A stretch of 64,000 nt of DNA from Gallibacterium faecale (GCF_027920745.1 NZ_JAQIBB010000090.1:7534-71533); one strand, 5' to 3'. Positions 25,830 through 34,819 are shown, counted from the first letter of the stretch. The notes: generated from the letters alone by a model not told the origin. Translations and numbers: made by a program.

Positions 25830-27263
25830 ATGCAACGTTTGGCCCGATTTACCATTCAACAAGAACATAACAATGCAATTCAACTTTTATCACATTATGA
25901 TGAGTTGATAGCCATTATTATGCGCCATCTCCCACCAAGTACAGCGACTCTATTTGCGCGGCCAGAAATAAAAGAAGAGGGAAAAATTGTAGAATGGTAT
26001 AGTGATCTCCAAGGTCAACCTTATCTGCTAAAAGACAGTATTACGGATCAGCAAAAATTATCCTCCGTCCAACCATTAATTGAATCAAGGCTTAATGCGA
26101 TTAAACAATTAGCTCAAACATTATCTCATCAAGGACACATTACTCCACAACAATCGAATTTATTAACACAACTTGTTGATGGTGCAAGCCACGACACAAA
26201 ACAAATCTATATCATTAATAATGATCCTGTGATTGTTGGATGGGGTGTAGGGAAAAAACCTGCTACACCTCCACCAGTTCCTCCTGTAACTTCCCCCGTT
26301 TCTCATCGTTGGTGTTGGTGGTTATTACCACTTTTATTGCTTCTTTTAGGCCTATTATTATGGTGGTATTTTTTCCTGCGTTCACCAGAAAAACTCCCTG
26401 AGCCAGTAAAAGCAGAGCCTGTTATCGAACAACCAAAAGAAAAAACAGAGCCTAAACCGACTCAGACTGAAACACTCCCCGCAGAAGAGGAAAAAGTCAT
26501 TCCACCAAAAGAAAACCTCGTTTCTCCTGAGGCAGAACCTATTAAAGAAGATAAAACTGTCACAATACCTACAAAGAAATGTACTATCTCAACTAAACCT
26601 GGGGAAACTCCACAGATGGCCATTATCTTTGATAACTCTAGTTCAATGTTATTTACTCTCTTAGAAAGCAAACAAACCATTGATCAATTTCAACAGTTTT
26701 GGATGCATTATCTTCCAACGCAAGAACAAGTGAATTATATGCGGCGTTCACCAAACCGTTTAGAGGTTGCTAAAAAATCTTCTGCTAACATTATCAACAA
26801 TATAGCAAAAAGTGTTGATATTGGTTTAATAGAATTAAGAGGCTGCCCAGCTGCAACTAATCATGGTTTTTATCACCCTAATCAACGAAAACAGCTTCGA
26901 GCAAAGATAAATTCAATGTATCCTGAACCAGATAATTCAAATTTTGGCGGTACCCCTCTTTATAATGGATTACAAAAAGCAGCTAATATGCTCGATGGGC
27001 GTAATCGAGATGGATTTATTCTTTTATTAAGTGATGGTCAAGATTCCTGTGACTCACCTAATATTTGTATCTTAGCTAAAGAGATCGCAAGAAAACAACC
27101 AAAACTCAAAATTAATGTTGTTGATATTGGTGGAGCAGAAGCAGCGAATTGTGTTGCTACCGCAACAGGTGGTAAAATTTTTACTGCAAATAACCAGAAA
27201 CAATTAGTAAAAATGATTAATCAAGCTGTCAAACCATTAACGGAAGAAGAAGTTTGTCAATAA
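25830..27263 (+). CDS. Membrane-anchored von Willebrand A protein, last gene of srf-type operon
   Basis: A 477-residue protein. Layout: cytosolic N-domain (1-145), Trp/Leu-rich membrane helix (161-184), Pro/Glu/Lys linker (185-255) and a periplasmic VWA domain (about 260-465) with the intact metal site Asp268-Ser270-Ser272, then FGGTPL and LLSDGQD. The N-domain shares the xxWY and YxxNxxPVIxxWG patterns (53-58 and 126-139) with the SrfA-like protein, so the two look like paralogues that carry different periplasmic tails. It has its own GAGGAT ribosome site after the hairpin and ends in a strong terminator. Confidence 0.78.
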   Translation: MQRLARFTIQQEHNNAIQLLSHYDELIAIIMRHLPPSTATLFARPEIKEEGKIVEWYSDLQGQPYLLKDSITDQQKLSSVQPLIESRLNAIKQLAQTLSHQGHITPQQSNLLTQLVDGASHDTKQIYIINNDPVIVGWGVGKKPATPPPVPPVTSPVSHRWCWWLLPLLLLLLGLLLWWYFFLRSPEKLPEPVKAEPVIEQPKEKTEPKPTQTETLPAEEEKVIPPKENLVSPEAEPIKEDKTVTIPTKKCTISTKPGETPQMAIIFDNSSSMLFTLLESKQTIDQFQQFWMHYLPTQEQVNYMRRSPNRLEVAKKSSANIINNIAKSVDIGLIELRGCPAATNHGFYHPNQRKQLRAKINSMYPEPDNSNFGGTPLYNGLQKAANMLDGRNRDGFILLLSDGQDSCDSPNICILAKEIARKQPKLKINVVDIGGAEAANCVATATGGKIFTANNQKQLVKMINQAVKPLTEEEVCQ

Positions 27264-27298
27264 AATATAATGCCCGATAACATCGGGCATTATATTTT
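27262..27298. terminator. Bidirectional terminator between srf-type operon and ddc
   Basis: Perfect 17-bp stem (27262-27278 with 27282-27298) and loop AAC. A-rich and T-rich ends give a T tract on both strands. It overlaps the stop of the last srf-type gene and serves the convergent ddc gene. Confidence 0.9.
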
Positions 27299-27303
27299 CA
27301 ACA

Positions 27304-28833
27304 CTAAAGTGCAATTGGTGGCACATAATCTCCGGCAACAATCGCTGATTTGATGCGTTCTGCTTCATTTACCACTTGCTCTAATAATGCTTTAACATTT
27401 TCAATAGTCGCAATTGGACTTAATGTGGTCATTTTTAACGCTTGTACCCCATTCACTTTAGTAACGCCAATATTCGCTTCGCCACGAGCAAATAACTCAT
27501 CTGCCACATTTTGATTCAATGCGTCAATAAATTCTGCTGGATACTCTGCAGGGCAAATACGGAATAATACCGAAGCAAACTGCGGTTCAACTAACATCTC
27601 TAACATCGGTTGTGCGTTAATATAATCACTTACTTCTCTTGCCAGATAGATCCCATGATCAATCATTGACGCATAAAGATCTTCTCCTAACGCTTCCATC
27701 GTGAACCATAATTTTAGTGCATCAAAACGGCGTGTCGTTTGTAACGATTTTGCTACTAAATTTGGTACACCATATTCTTCATCATACTCAGAGTTAAGAT
27801 AATCAGCTTTATAATCAATAAAACGGAAATTTCGTTCATCTTTTAATAAAAATGCACCACACGAAATAGTTTGGAAAAAATGCTTATGAAAATCGAGCGT
27901 AATGGAGTCTGCTTGTTCTAATCCGTTTAACCAATCACGGAAATTGTGTGACAAGATTAATGCGCCGCCCCAAGCAGCATCAATATGCAGCCAAGAGTCA
28001 TATCGCTTTACAATTTCACTAATAGCAGCAATATCATCAATAGCACCAGCATCTGTTGTTCCAGCAGTTGCGACAACACATCCAATAAATTTCCCTTGTG
28101 CTGTTAATTCCGCTAACGTGGCTTCTAACGCTGCAATATCCATTTGGGCATTTTGATTGGTTGGTACAGTCACCACCGACTGAAATCCCATTCCCATCAT
28201 TGCCATATTTTTTTGCACTGAGAAATGGGCATTTTCAGAACAGATAATTTTGACCTTTTGTAACGCTTCTGCTGGCAAACCCTGTTGTTGCACAGACCAT
28301 TCCGAACCATCTTCCTGCCGCCAATGTTTTGCCACACAAGCATCTCGAGCTAACAACACTCCCATTAAATTTGACTGTGTGCCACCCGATGTAAACACGC
28401 CAGCCGTCCCTTTGCCATAGCCTACTTTTTGTCTTAACCAGTCAATTAGCTGCTCTTCCATAATCGATCCTGCTGGGCTTTGATCCCAAGAATCCATTGA
28501 TTGGTTAGTCGCATTAATAAACACTTCCGCAATTTGGCTGGTCACCATAGTTGGGCAATGTAAATGTGCTAATGAATGAGGATGATGAACTTTTAAACTT
28601 GGGTGAAGAAAAATCTCGGTGAGATGTTGCAAGGTTTTTTCAATTCCCGCTCCCTCTTTAGTCGGCTTAAATTGAATGGTCGGGCGAATTTGGCGAATAC
28701 TTCCCCCTGTATACATTTTATCATTCTGCATCCATTCACAAACTGCGGTAACCGCTTGTTGCATTGCAGTTTGGTAATCATTGATCGATTGAGGATCGCG
28801 GCAAAATAATGCTCGTTTATGTTGATTTAACAT
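27304..28833 (-). CDS. ddc: L-2,4-diaminobutyrate decarboxylase
   Basis: A 509-residue PLP-dependent group II decarboxylase that turns L-2,4-diaminobutyrate into 1,3-diaminopropane, a precursor of norspermidine-type polyamines. His203 stacks on the cofactor, HIDAAWGG (283-290) holds the ring-nitrogen aspartate, and Lys317 in LDFHKH binds PLP. Length and sequence match the Haemophilus enzyme. It follows dat with a hairpin in the 99-base gap, so its level may be lower than that of dat. Confidence 0.94.
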   Translation of the reverse strand: MLNQHKRALFCRDPQSINDYQTAMQQAVTAVCEWMQNDKMYTGGSIRQIRPTIQFKPTKEGAGIEKTLQHLTEIFLHPSLKVHHPHSLAHLHCPTMVTSQIAEVFINATNQSMDSWDQSPAGSIMEEQLIDWLRQKVGYGKGTAGVFTSGGTQSNLMGVLLARDACVAKHWRQEDGSEWSVQQQGLPAEALQKVKIICSENAHFSVQKNMAMMGMGFQSVVTVPTNQNAQMDIAALEATLAELTAQGKFIGCVVATAGTTDAGAIDDIAAISEIVKRYDSWLHIDAAWGGALILSHNFRDWLNGLEQADSITLDFHKHFFQTISCGAFLLKDERNFRFIDYKADYLNSEYDEEYGVPNLVAKSLQTTRRFDALKLWFTMEALGEDLYASMIDHGIYLAREVSDYINAQPMLEMLVEPQFASVLFRICPAEYPAEFIDALNQNVADELFARGEANIGVTKVNGVQALKMTTLSPIATIENVKALLEQVVNEAERIKSAIVAGDYVPPIAL

Positions 28834-28872
28834 AACTAAATTCCTACATAAATTGATTGATCGCTATTGACA

Positions 28873-28900
28873 AAAAGTACGAGAACTTGCTCGTACTTTT
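28873..28900 (-). terminator. Intercistronic hairpin between dat and ddc
   Basis: Stem AAAAGTACGAG / CTCGTACTTTT (11 bp) with loop AACTTG, followed on the minus strand by five T. It is a terminator-like structure that may partly uncouple ddc from dat. Confidence 0.7.
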
Positions 28901-28932
28901 ATCGACCATAAGCAAAGTAATTAATAATTACT

Positions 28933-30294
28933 CTACCCTTGCTGTAACGCATCCACTAAAGCTTGAGTAAAGCGTTTGATCATCTCTTCACATTCAGCTT
29001 GTGTAATGATAATTGGACAAAGAACACGAACAACATTCCCATTTCGTCCGCCACGCTCAAGTAATAATCCATTATTAAAGCACGCTTTTTGAATTGCTGC
29101 GGCTAAATCCGGATTACCTGGATACGCACCTGTACGATCTGGTTGTTTGGTCGGATCAACAATTTCAATTCCCATCATCAAACCACGTCCACGAATATGC
29201 CCAATGCAAGGATATTCTTTCGCTAAGGTTTGTAATGCAGATTTTAAATATTCGCCACGTTCTTTTGCATTTTGCGCTAGATTTTGTTCACGCATAATTT
29301 TTAATGAAGCATAGCCTGTCGCCATCGCTAATTGGTTACCGCGGAATGTTCCTGTGTGTCCAGCTGGTTTCCACACATCAAACTCTTTACGAATAGCCAA
29401 TACCGCTAATGGTAAACTACCACCTACAGCTTTAGACATAACAACAATATCAGGCTCAATACCTGCGTGTTCAAAAGCAAACATTTCACCAGAACGGCAG
29501 AAGCCTGCTTGTACTTCATCTAAAATCAGTAAGATGCCATGTTTTTGGGTAACTTCTCTTACTTTTTGTAAGAATTTCACTGGCGCTGGCACAACACCAC
29601 CCTCGCCTTGAATTGCTTCTAGAATAACGGCAGCAGGTTTTACTACTCCGCTTTCCACGTCTTCAATGAAATTCTCAAAATAAGCGGTAACTGCTTCGGC
29701 ACCAGCCTCACCACCGATACCAAACGGACAATGGTATTCATGTGGGTATGGCATAAACTGCACGCCAGCCATTAAATTTTGTACAGCATTTTTTGCACTT
29801 AAATTGCCTGTTAGCGAAAGAGAACCATGAGTCATACCATGGAATCCACCTGAAAAAGCAATCACATTACCACGACCAGTATAAGTTTTTGCTAATTTAA
29901 TCGCCGCTTCATTAGCATCTGCACCAGATGGACCACAAAATTGTAAACAATACTTATCCTTAGGGAAGAAAGATAATAATTCTTCGGTGAAAGCATCTTT
30001 TAATGGTGTGGTTAAATCTAAAGTATGTAACGGCAGATCACTTGCCACAGTATCTAAAATAGCCTGTTTAATTGCCGGATGGTTATGCCCTAACGCTAAC
30101 GTTCCTGCACCTGCTAAGAAATCAAGATATTCTTTGCCCTCAACATCTGTTACCCAACAGCCAGAAGCTTTTGCAATCGCTAAAGGTAATTTACGTGGAT
30201 AACTTCTTACATTTGATTCCATCTTATCTTGACGATCTAAATAATAAGAGTTGGTAGCATTATGAATTGATTTTATAGGGGTGATAATTGTCAT
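28933..30294 (-). CDS. dat: L-2,4-diaminobutyrate:2-oxoglutarate 4-aminotransferase
   Basis: A 453-residue class III aminotransferase that makes L-2,4-diaminobutyrate from aspartate semialdehyde with glutamate. The cofactor motif ILDEVQAGFCRSG (Asp259) and the PLP lysine Lys288 in MSKAVGG are intact. It is first in the dat-ddc pair for 1,3-diaminopropane synthesis. Upstream is a structured stretch (30321-30450) that could be a leader or a separate small RNA. Confidence 0.94.
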   Translation of the reverse strand: MTIITPIKSIHNATNSYYLDRQDKMESNVRSYPRKLPLAIAKASGCWVTDVEGKEYLDFLAGAGTLALGHNHPAIKQAILDTVASDLPLHTLDLTTPLKDAFTEELLSFFPKDKYCLQFCGPSGADANEAAIKLAKTYTGRGNVIAFSGGFHGMTHGSLSLTGNLSAKNAVQNLMAGVQFMPYPHEYHCPFGIGGEAGAEAVTAYFENFIEDVESGVVKPAAVILEAIQGEGGVVPAPVKFLQKVREVTQKHGILLILDEVQAGFCRSGEMFAFEHAGIEPDIVVMSKAVGGSLPLAVLAIRKEFDVWKPAGHTGTFRGNQLAMATGYASLKIMREQNLAQNAKERGEYLKSALQTLAKEYPCIGHIRGRGLMMGIEIVDPTKQPDRTGAYPGNPDLAAAIQKACFNNGLLLERGGRNGNVVRVLCPIIITQAECEEMIKRFTQALVDALQQG

Positions 30295-30320
30295 TTTAAA
30301 ATAAACCTTCTAATAGAGGT

Positions 30321-30450
30321 GAAAAAAATAAGTCGGGTGCCTTGCGGGAAGCCTAAGCTTTCTGTTTCCTACAAACAGATGCCATGGGGCATTTGACTCG
30401 CTACTTATTAAAAAAAGCGTTTCAGCTTTTTTAATTCCCTTTATGGGGAA
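30321..30450 (+). ncRNA. Candidate structured RNA upstream of dat
   Basis: Read on the plus strand, a closing helix AATAAGT / ACTTATT (30327-30333 with 30403-30409) encloses the hairpins CTGTTT / AAACAG (30362-30378) and ATGCC / GGCAT (30379-30392). A stem AAAAAAGC / GCTTTTTT (30411-30432) ending in six T follows directly. A weak promoter (TTGTCA at 30288, 17 bases, TAATAG at 30311) would start near 30320. On the minus strand the same DNA is the dat leader, so a cis-regulatory element is equally possible. I match it to no known family. Confidence 0.4.
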
Positions 30451-30622
30451 TAAAGAGAATGTTCCTTTATGCAAACAAGTTGAAAAAGGACGGGCTATAG
30501 TACCTATTTTTATTAGAAAGGGAAGCTTTTTATCTGAATTTGGGTGAATAAAGATAATTACGCCGATTAATTGATTAATTAGTAAACAAGTTTTGTTTTT
30601 TGTGTTTATTCGGTGAGCAAAA
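30433..30622. other. Rest of the dat-deoD intergenic region
   Basis: It contains competing inverted repeats around 30434-30454 that could pair on the minus strand (ATTCCC / GGGAAT, or CTTTAT / ATAAAG) and would form part of any dat leader. Beyond that it is AT-rich with no open frame; presumably it holds the dat promoter, read leftward. Confidence 0.35.
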
Positions 30623-30646
30623 ATAGCGAGTAATACTACTCGCTAT
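30623..30646 (-). terminator. Rho-independent terminator of deoD
   Basis: Stem ATAGCGAGTA / TACTCGCTAT (10 bp) with loop ATAC. The minus strand continues TTTTTG. It lies 20 bases after the deoD stop and ends the deo unit. Confidence 0.88.
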
Positions 30647-30666
30647 CTAAACTTAACAAATATAAA

Positions 30667-31383
30667 TCATTTATCGCCAATTAATACAGATTCCAATGCA
30701 ATCTCAATCATATCATTGAAAGTTAATTGACGTTCTTCTGATGTAGTTTGTTCACCAGTACGAATATGATCTGAAACAGTACAGATGGCTAATGCTTTCG
30801 CACCATATTCTGCTGCTACTGCATAAATACCTGCCGCTTCCATTTCTACACCTAAAATGCCATATTTTTCCATTACATCAAACATTTCGACATCTGGTGT
30901 ATAGAAAAGATCTGCTGAGAAAAGATTTCCCACGTGTACTTTAGCATTTTTTTGTTTTGCTGCTTGTACAGCTGCTTGTGCCATATCAAAGTCTGCAATC
31001 GCAGCAAAATCATTATCTTTGAAACGGATACGGTTTACTTTAGAATCAGTACACGCACCTAAACCAATGATAACATCACGCACTTTCACATCATTACGCA
31101 CTGCACCACAAGAACCAACACGAATAATTTTTTTAACACCATATTCAGTGATCAATTCTTTTGCATAAATTGAACAAGATGGAATACCCATCCCGTGCCC
31201 CATTACTGAAACTTTTCGACCTTTGTATGTGCCAGTATAACCAAGCATATTGCGTACATTAGTTACTTCAACCGCACCTTCTAAGAAAGTTTCTGCAATA
31301 TATTTTGCACGTAATGGATCGCCCGGCATTAAAACAACATCTGCAAAAGCACCATCAACGGCATTAATGTGTGGAGTCGCCAT
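30667..31383 (-). CDS. deoD: Purine-nucleoside phosphorylase, DeoD type
   Basis: A 238-residue hexameric phosphorylase that splits purine (deoxy)nucleosides to the base and (deoxy)ribose 1-phosphate. VLMPGDPLRAKYIA, GMGIPS and the phosphate/base site VEMEAAG are present, and SDHIRTGE contains the general-acid aspartate. It is 17 bases downstream of deoB, in the order deoC-deoB-deoD. The thymidine phosphorylase gene deoA, present in the E. coli operon, is missing here. Confidence 0.96.
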   Translation of the reverse strand: MATPHINAVDGAFADVVLMPGDPLRAKYIAETFLEGAVEVTNVRNMLGYTGTYKGRKVSVMGHGMGIPSCSIYAKELITEYGVKKIIRVGSCGAVRNDVKVRDVIIGLGACTDSKVNRIRFKDNDFAAIADFDMAQAAVQAAKQKNAKVHVGNLFSADLFYTPDVEMFDVMEKYGILGVEMEAAGIYAVAAEYGAKALAICTVSDHIRTGEQTTSEERQLTFNDMIEIALESVLIGDK

Positions 31384-31400
31384 AAATTATCCTCTCTTTA

Positions 31401-32633
31401 TTATTTGTTATGAAAATCAATGATTGTTGAACCATAATCCATTGGGCTTAATTCAAAGTAATTTGCGATGGTTTGCCCAATATCCGCAAATGTTTCACGT
31501 CTGCCAAAAGATTGTTTTGGTACATTTGCCCCATAGAGTAATACTGGAATGTGTTCACGAGTATGATCTGTACCTGTCCAAGTTGGATCACAGCCATGAT
31601 CTGCGGTAATCACCAACAAATCGTCACCTGTTACTAACTTCAATAACTCTGGTAAACGTTGATCAAAATACTCTAATGCTGCTGCATAACCTGCAACATT
31701 ACGGCGATGACCGAAATCTGAGTCAAAGTTCACAAAGTTAGTAAATACAATGGTTTTATCGCCTGCCGCACGAACTTCTTCTAAAGTACGATCAAATAGC
31801 TCTTCTAAACCTGTTGCTTTAATCTTACGCGTAATACCTGTATGCGCATAAATATCAGCAATTTTACCGATTGACACAACTTCCCCATGCTTTTCATCAA
31901 CTAATTTTTGTAACACAGTTGCTGATGGTGGCTCAACCGCATAATCGTGGCGATTTCCCGTACGTTGGAAATTTCCTGCTTTATCACCAATAAATGGACG
32001 CGCAATAACCCGACCAATGTTGTAGCCTTCTAATTCTTCACGGACTAAATGGCAAAGCTCATATAATCTTTCCAAGCCGAAAGTTTCTTCATGACAAGCA
32101 ATCTGGAACACAGAATCTGCCGAAGTATAGAAAATTGGTTTACCTGTTTTCATATGCTCTTCACCAAGTTGATCTAAGATCACTGTACCTGATGAATGGC
32201 AATTACCCAAATAACCTGGAATCCCTGATTTTTCTACAATACGATCAAGTAATTCTTGTGGGAAAGAATTTTCGTGTTCAGGGAAATACCCCCAATCGAA
32301 CAACACAGGTACACCCGCAATTTCCCAGTGACCAGATGGTGTATCTTTACCAGAGGAAATTTCTTTTGCATGAGCATATCCGCCAATGAGTTCTGCATTT
32401 TCATCTAAACCAGCTGGGAATATGCCACTAGACTCTTTAGCTGCTAAACCTAAACCAAGTTTTGTTAAGTTAGGGATATTTAATGCACCTTCTCTGCCTT
32501 CATTTGCTAAACCTGCTGCACAACGTTCAGCAATATGTCCCAATGTATTTGAACCAGCATCGCCAAATTTATCAGCATCAGCAGATGCACCAATACCGAA
32601 AGAATCTAGCATCATAATAAATACACGTTTCAT
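31401..32633 (-). CDS. deoB: Phosphopentomutase
   Basis: A 410-residue alkaline-phosphatase-fold mutase that converts (deoxy)ribose 1-phosphate to the 5-phosphate. The metal ligands are in MLDSFGIGASADA at the N-terminus and in VITADHGCDPTW near the C-terminus; the phospho-accepting threonine lies in GKDTPSGHWE. It is the middle gene of deoC-deoB-deoD, 28 bases after deoC. Confidence 0.96.
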   Translation of the reverse strand: MKRVFIMMLDSFGIGASADADKFGDAGSNTLGHIAERCAAGLANEGREGALNIPNLTKLGLGLAAKESSGIFPAGLDENAELIGGYAHAKEISSGKDTPSGHWEIAGVPVLFDWGYFPEHENSFPQELLDRIVEKSGIPGYLGNCHSSGTVILDQLGEEHMKTGKPIFYTSADSVFQIACHEETFGLERLYELCHLVREELEGYNIGRVIARPFIGDKAGNFQRTGNRHDYAVEPPSATVLQKLVDEKHGEVVSIGKIADIYAHTGITRKIKATGLEELFDRTLEEVRAAGDKTIVFTNFVNFDSDFGHRRNVAGYAAALEYFDQRLPELLKLVTGDDLLVITADHGCDPTWTGTDHTREHIPVLLYGANVPKQSFGRRETFADIGQTIANYFELSPMDYGSTIIDFHNK

Positions 32634-32661
32634 AGAATCCTCTCTTAAACGATTATCTTAA

Positions 32662-33441
32662 TTAATAGTTTGTTTTCGCAGATGCAGTTTCTACACCTAA
32701 TGTGGATAATAGATTATTTAATAAACCTGAAGCACCGAAACGGAAATGACGTGGTGTTAACCATTGTTCACCAAAAAGATCCGCTGCGAGTTGTAAATAT
32801 TGTTGAGCCTCTTCAGCAGTACGTACACCACCTGCCGCCTTAAAACCAACACGATCTTGGACACCTAAATCACGAATAGTTTCCAACATAATTTTGGCTG
32901 CCGACAATGTTGCATTGACTTTCACTTTGCCCGTAGAGGTTTTAATAAAGTCTGCGCCTGCTTGAATCGCAATTTCTGACGCTTTACGAATTAACTCTGC
33001 TGATTGTAACTCACCAGTTTCAATAATCACTTTTAATAATTTATCGCCACAAGCACGTTTACAAGTTGCGACTAATTCTGCACCAATTTTTTCATCCCCC
33101 GCCATTAATGCTCGATACGGGAACACAACATCAACTTCATCAGCACCAGCTTGAATTGCCATTTCTGTTTCACGGCGAGCTAATTCAATATCTGCTGCCC
33201 CTGCTGGAAAATTGGTTACAGTAGCAACTGCAACTTGTGTACAACCTTGTTGCTGCAACGCTTGTTTTGCTGTTTGAATAAATTGTGGGTAAATACAGAC
33301 TGCTGCGGTTTGCCCTACTGGATTGCTCTCTTTATGGCAAAGCTCAGTCACAATCTCATCAGTATCATTGTCATTTAAAGTGGTGAGATCCATTAAAGAT
33401 AAAGCTAACTTTGCTGCTTGTATAAGATTAAGTTCTGACAT
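32662..33441 (-). CDS. deoC: Deoxyribose-phosphate aldolase
   Basis: A 259-residue class I aldolase that cleaves deoxyribose 5-phosphate to acetaldehyde and glyceraldehyde 3-phosphate. The Schiff-base lysine is in FIKTSTGK and the second lysine in VGFKAAGGVRT. An AGGAAGG ribosome site precedes it. It opens the deoCBD unit and has a PurR-like box just upstream. Confidence 0.95.
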   Translation of the reverse strand: MSELNLIQAAKLALSLMDLTTLNDNDTDEIVTELCHKESNPVGQTAAVCIYPQFIQTAKQALQQQGCTQVAVATVTNFPAGAADIELARRETEMAIQAGADEVDVVFPYRALMAGDEKIGAELVATCKRACGDKLLKVIIETGELQSAELIRKASEIAIQAGADFIKTSTGKVKVNATLSAAKIMLETIRDLGVQDRVGFKAAGGVRTAEEAQQYLQLAADLFGEQWLTPRHFRFGASGLLNNLLSTLGVETASAKTNY

Positions 33442-33462
33442 AATTATTCCTTCCTATAAGAA

Positions 33463-33478
33463 AAGCAAACGTTTTCTA
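33463..33478. promoter_or_regulatory. PurR-like box upstream of deoC
   Basis: AAGCAAACGTTTTCTA differs from the enteric PurR consensus (ACGCAAACGTTTTCNT) at only the second and last positions. It is centred about 29 bases before the deoC start. LacI-family CytR or RbsR sites share the central AAACGTTT, so the exact regulator is uncertain. Confidence 0.5.
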
Positions 33479-33492
33479 TCCCCTAATAATAG

Positions 33493-33518
33493 AACACCAC
33501 GACAGTTGTCGTGGTGTT
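33493..33518. terminator. Hairpin between nupC and deoC
   Basis: Perfect 11-bp stem AACACCACGAC / GTCGTGGTGTT with loop AGTT. The strong T tract is on the plus strand, while the minus-strand (gene) side has only an AT-rich tail. It may be a partial stop between nupC and the deo genes. Confidence 0.6.
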
Positions 33519-33547
33519 TTTTGCGTGTAGAGATTATATCACAATGG

Positions 33548-34819
33548 TTAGCCCATTAATACCGGCCCAACCAATCCGATAAATAATCCAGCAATCGCTG
33601 CACTCATTAAATTAGATAATGAACCGGCAATAACCGCTTTAATCCCTAAGCGAGCAATATCTTTACGGCGATTTGGTGCCATTGTGCCTAAACCACCAAT
33701 TAAGATTGCGATTGAACTAAAGTTTGCAAAACCACAAAGAGCAAAGGTAATAATTGCTTTTGTTTTTTCTGCTAATACCATTGGTGAATCTGGACCAAGA
33801 TATTTAACGAAATCAACATAAGCCACAAATTCGTTTAATACTAATTTTTGTCCAATCATTGAACCCGCCACTTCAGCTTCATTCCATGGCACACCAATAA
33901 CATACGCTAATGGACGGAAAATCCAACCTAAGATAGTTTGTAGGTTAAGTTCACCATAACCAAACCAACCACCAACACCACCAATAATACCGTTTAATAA
34001 TGCAATTAATGCGATAAAGGCTAATAACATTGCCCCCACATTCATTGCTAATTGCATACCTGATGATGCACCCATTGCAGCAGCATCTAATACGTTAGAC
34101 GGTTTATCTTCTTCACTATCCGATTTTAAATCATCACTAAATTTTTCAGTTTGTGGAATCAAAATCTTCGCAAATAATAGCCCACCTGGCGCTGCCATAA
34201 ATGATGCAGCGATTAAGTAAGGAAGTGGTACCCCCATTTGTGCGTAACCAATCATAACTGACCCCGCAACAGAGGCTAAACCACCACACATAATCGCAAA
34301 GAGTTCTGATTCTGTCATGGTAGAAATATATGGACGAACAATTAATGGTGCTTCAGTTTGACCAACGAAGATGTTCGCTGCGGCTGACATGGATTCTGTT
34401 TTTGAAGTGCCAAGTACTTTTTGTAAGAAACCACCAATTAAGCGAATCACCCATTGCATGATCCCTAAGTAATAAAGTACTGAAATTAAAGAAGCAAAGA
34501 AGACAATTGCAGGTAATACGCGTAAGGCAAAAATAAAGCCTCCACCACCAAACAATTCAAACATCTTGTCACTGACTAAACCACCGAACAAGAAGTTAAT
34601 CCCTTCGTTACCATAAGCAATCACTTTATTAACTGCCTCAGCAGCACCAAGTAATGCTTTACGACCTAATTCTGAATAAAGTACTAATGCTCCAATTCCT
34701 ACTTGAATGACAAAAGCACCACCTACGGTTCTTAAATTAATCGCTTTGCGATTTGTTGATAATAAAAAGGCAATTGCTAATAACACAACAATGCCGATAA
34801 TACTCATAAGTAAGTCCAT
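33548..34819 (-). CDS. nupC: Concentrative nucleoside transporter (NupC family)
   Basis: A 423-residue inner-membrane nucleoside:cation symporter of the CNT family with about ten hydrophobic segments. Family motifs such as GQTEAPLIVRPY and CGFANFSSIAILIGG are visible. The start at 34819 is chosen for its AGGGG site; an upstream ATG at 34870 would add 17 residues. It is upstream of deoCBD in the same direction, so imported nucleosides go straight to phosphorolysis. The palindrome at 34970-34981 may be its operator. Confidence 0.93.
   Translation of the reverse strand: MDLLMSIIGIVVLLAIAFLLSTNRKAINLRTVGGAFVIQVGIGALVLYSELGRKALLGAAEAVNKVIAYGNEGINFLFGGLVSDKMFELFGGGGFIFALRVLPAIVFFASLISVLYYLGIMQWVIRLIGGFLQKVLGTSKTESMSAAANIFVGQTEAPLIVRPYISTMTESELFAIMCGGLASVAGSVMIGYAQMGVPLPYLIAASFMAAPGGLLFAKILIPQTEKFSDDLKSDSEEDKPSNVLDAAAMGASSGMQLAMNVGAMLLAFIALIALLNGIIGGVGGWFGYGELNLQTILGWIFRPLAYVIGVPWNEAEVAGSMIGQKLVLNEFVAYVDFVKYLGPDSPMVLAEKTKAIITFALCGFANFSSIAILIGGLGTMAPNRRKDIARLGIKAVIAGSLSNLMSAAIAGLFIGLVGPVLMG

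Noticed and set aside
10687..27263. Type VI secretion or tellurite-resistance island
   Set aside because: No TssB/TssC, Hcp, VgrG, ClpV or TerD-type genes; the VWA, dynamin-like and SUMF1 parts fit an SrfABC-type cluster better.
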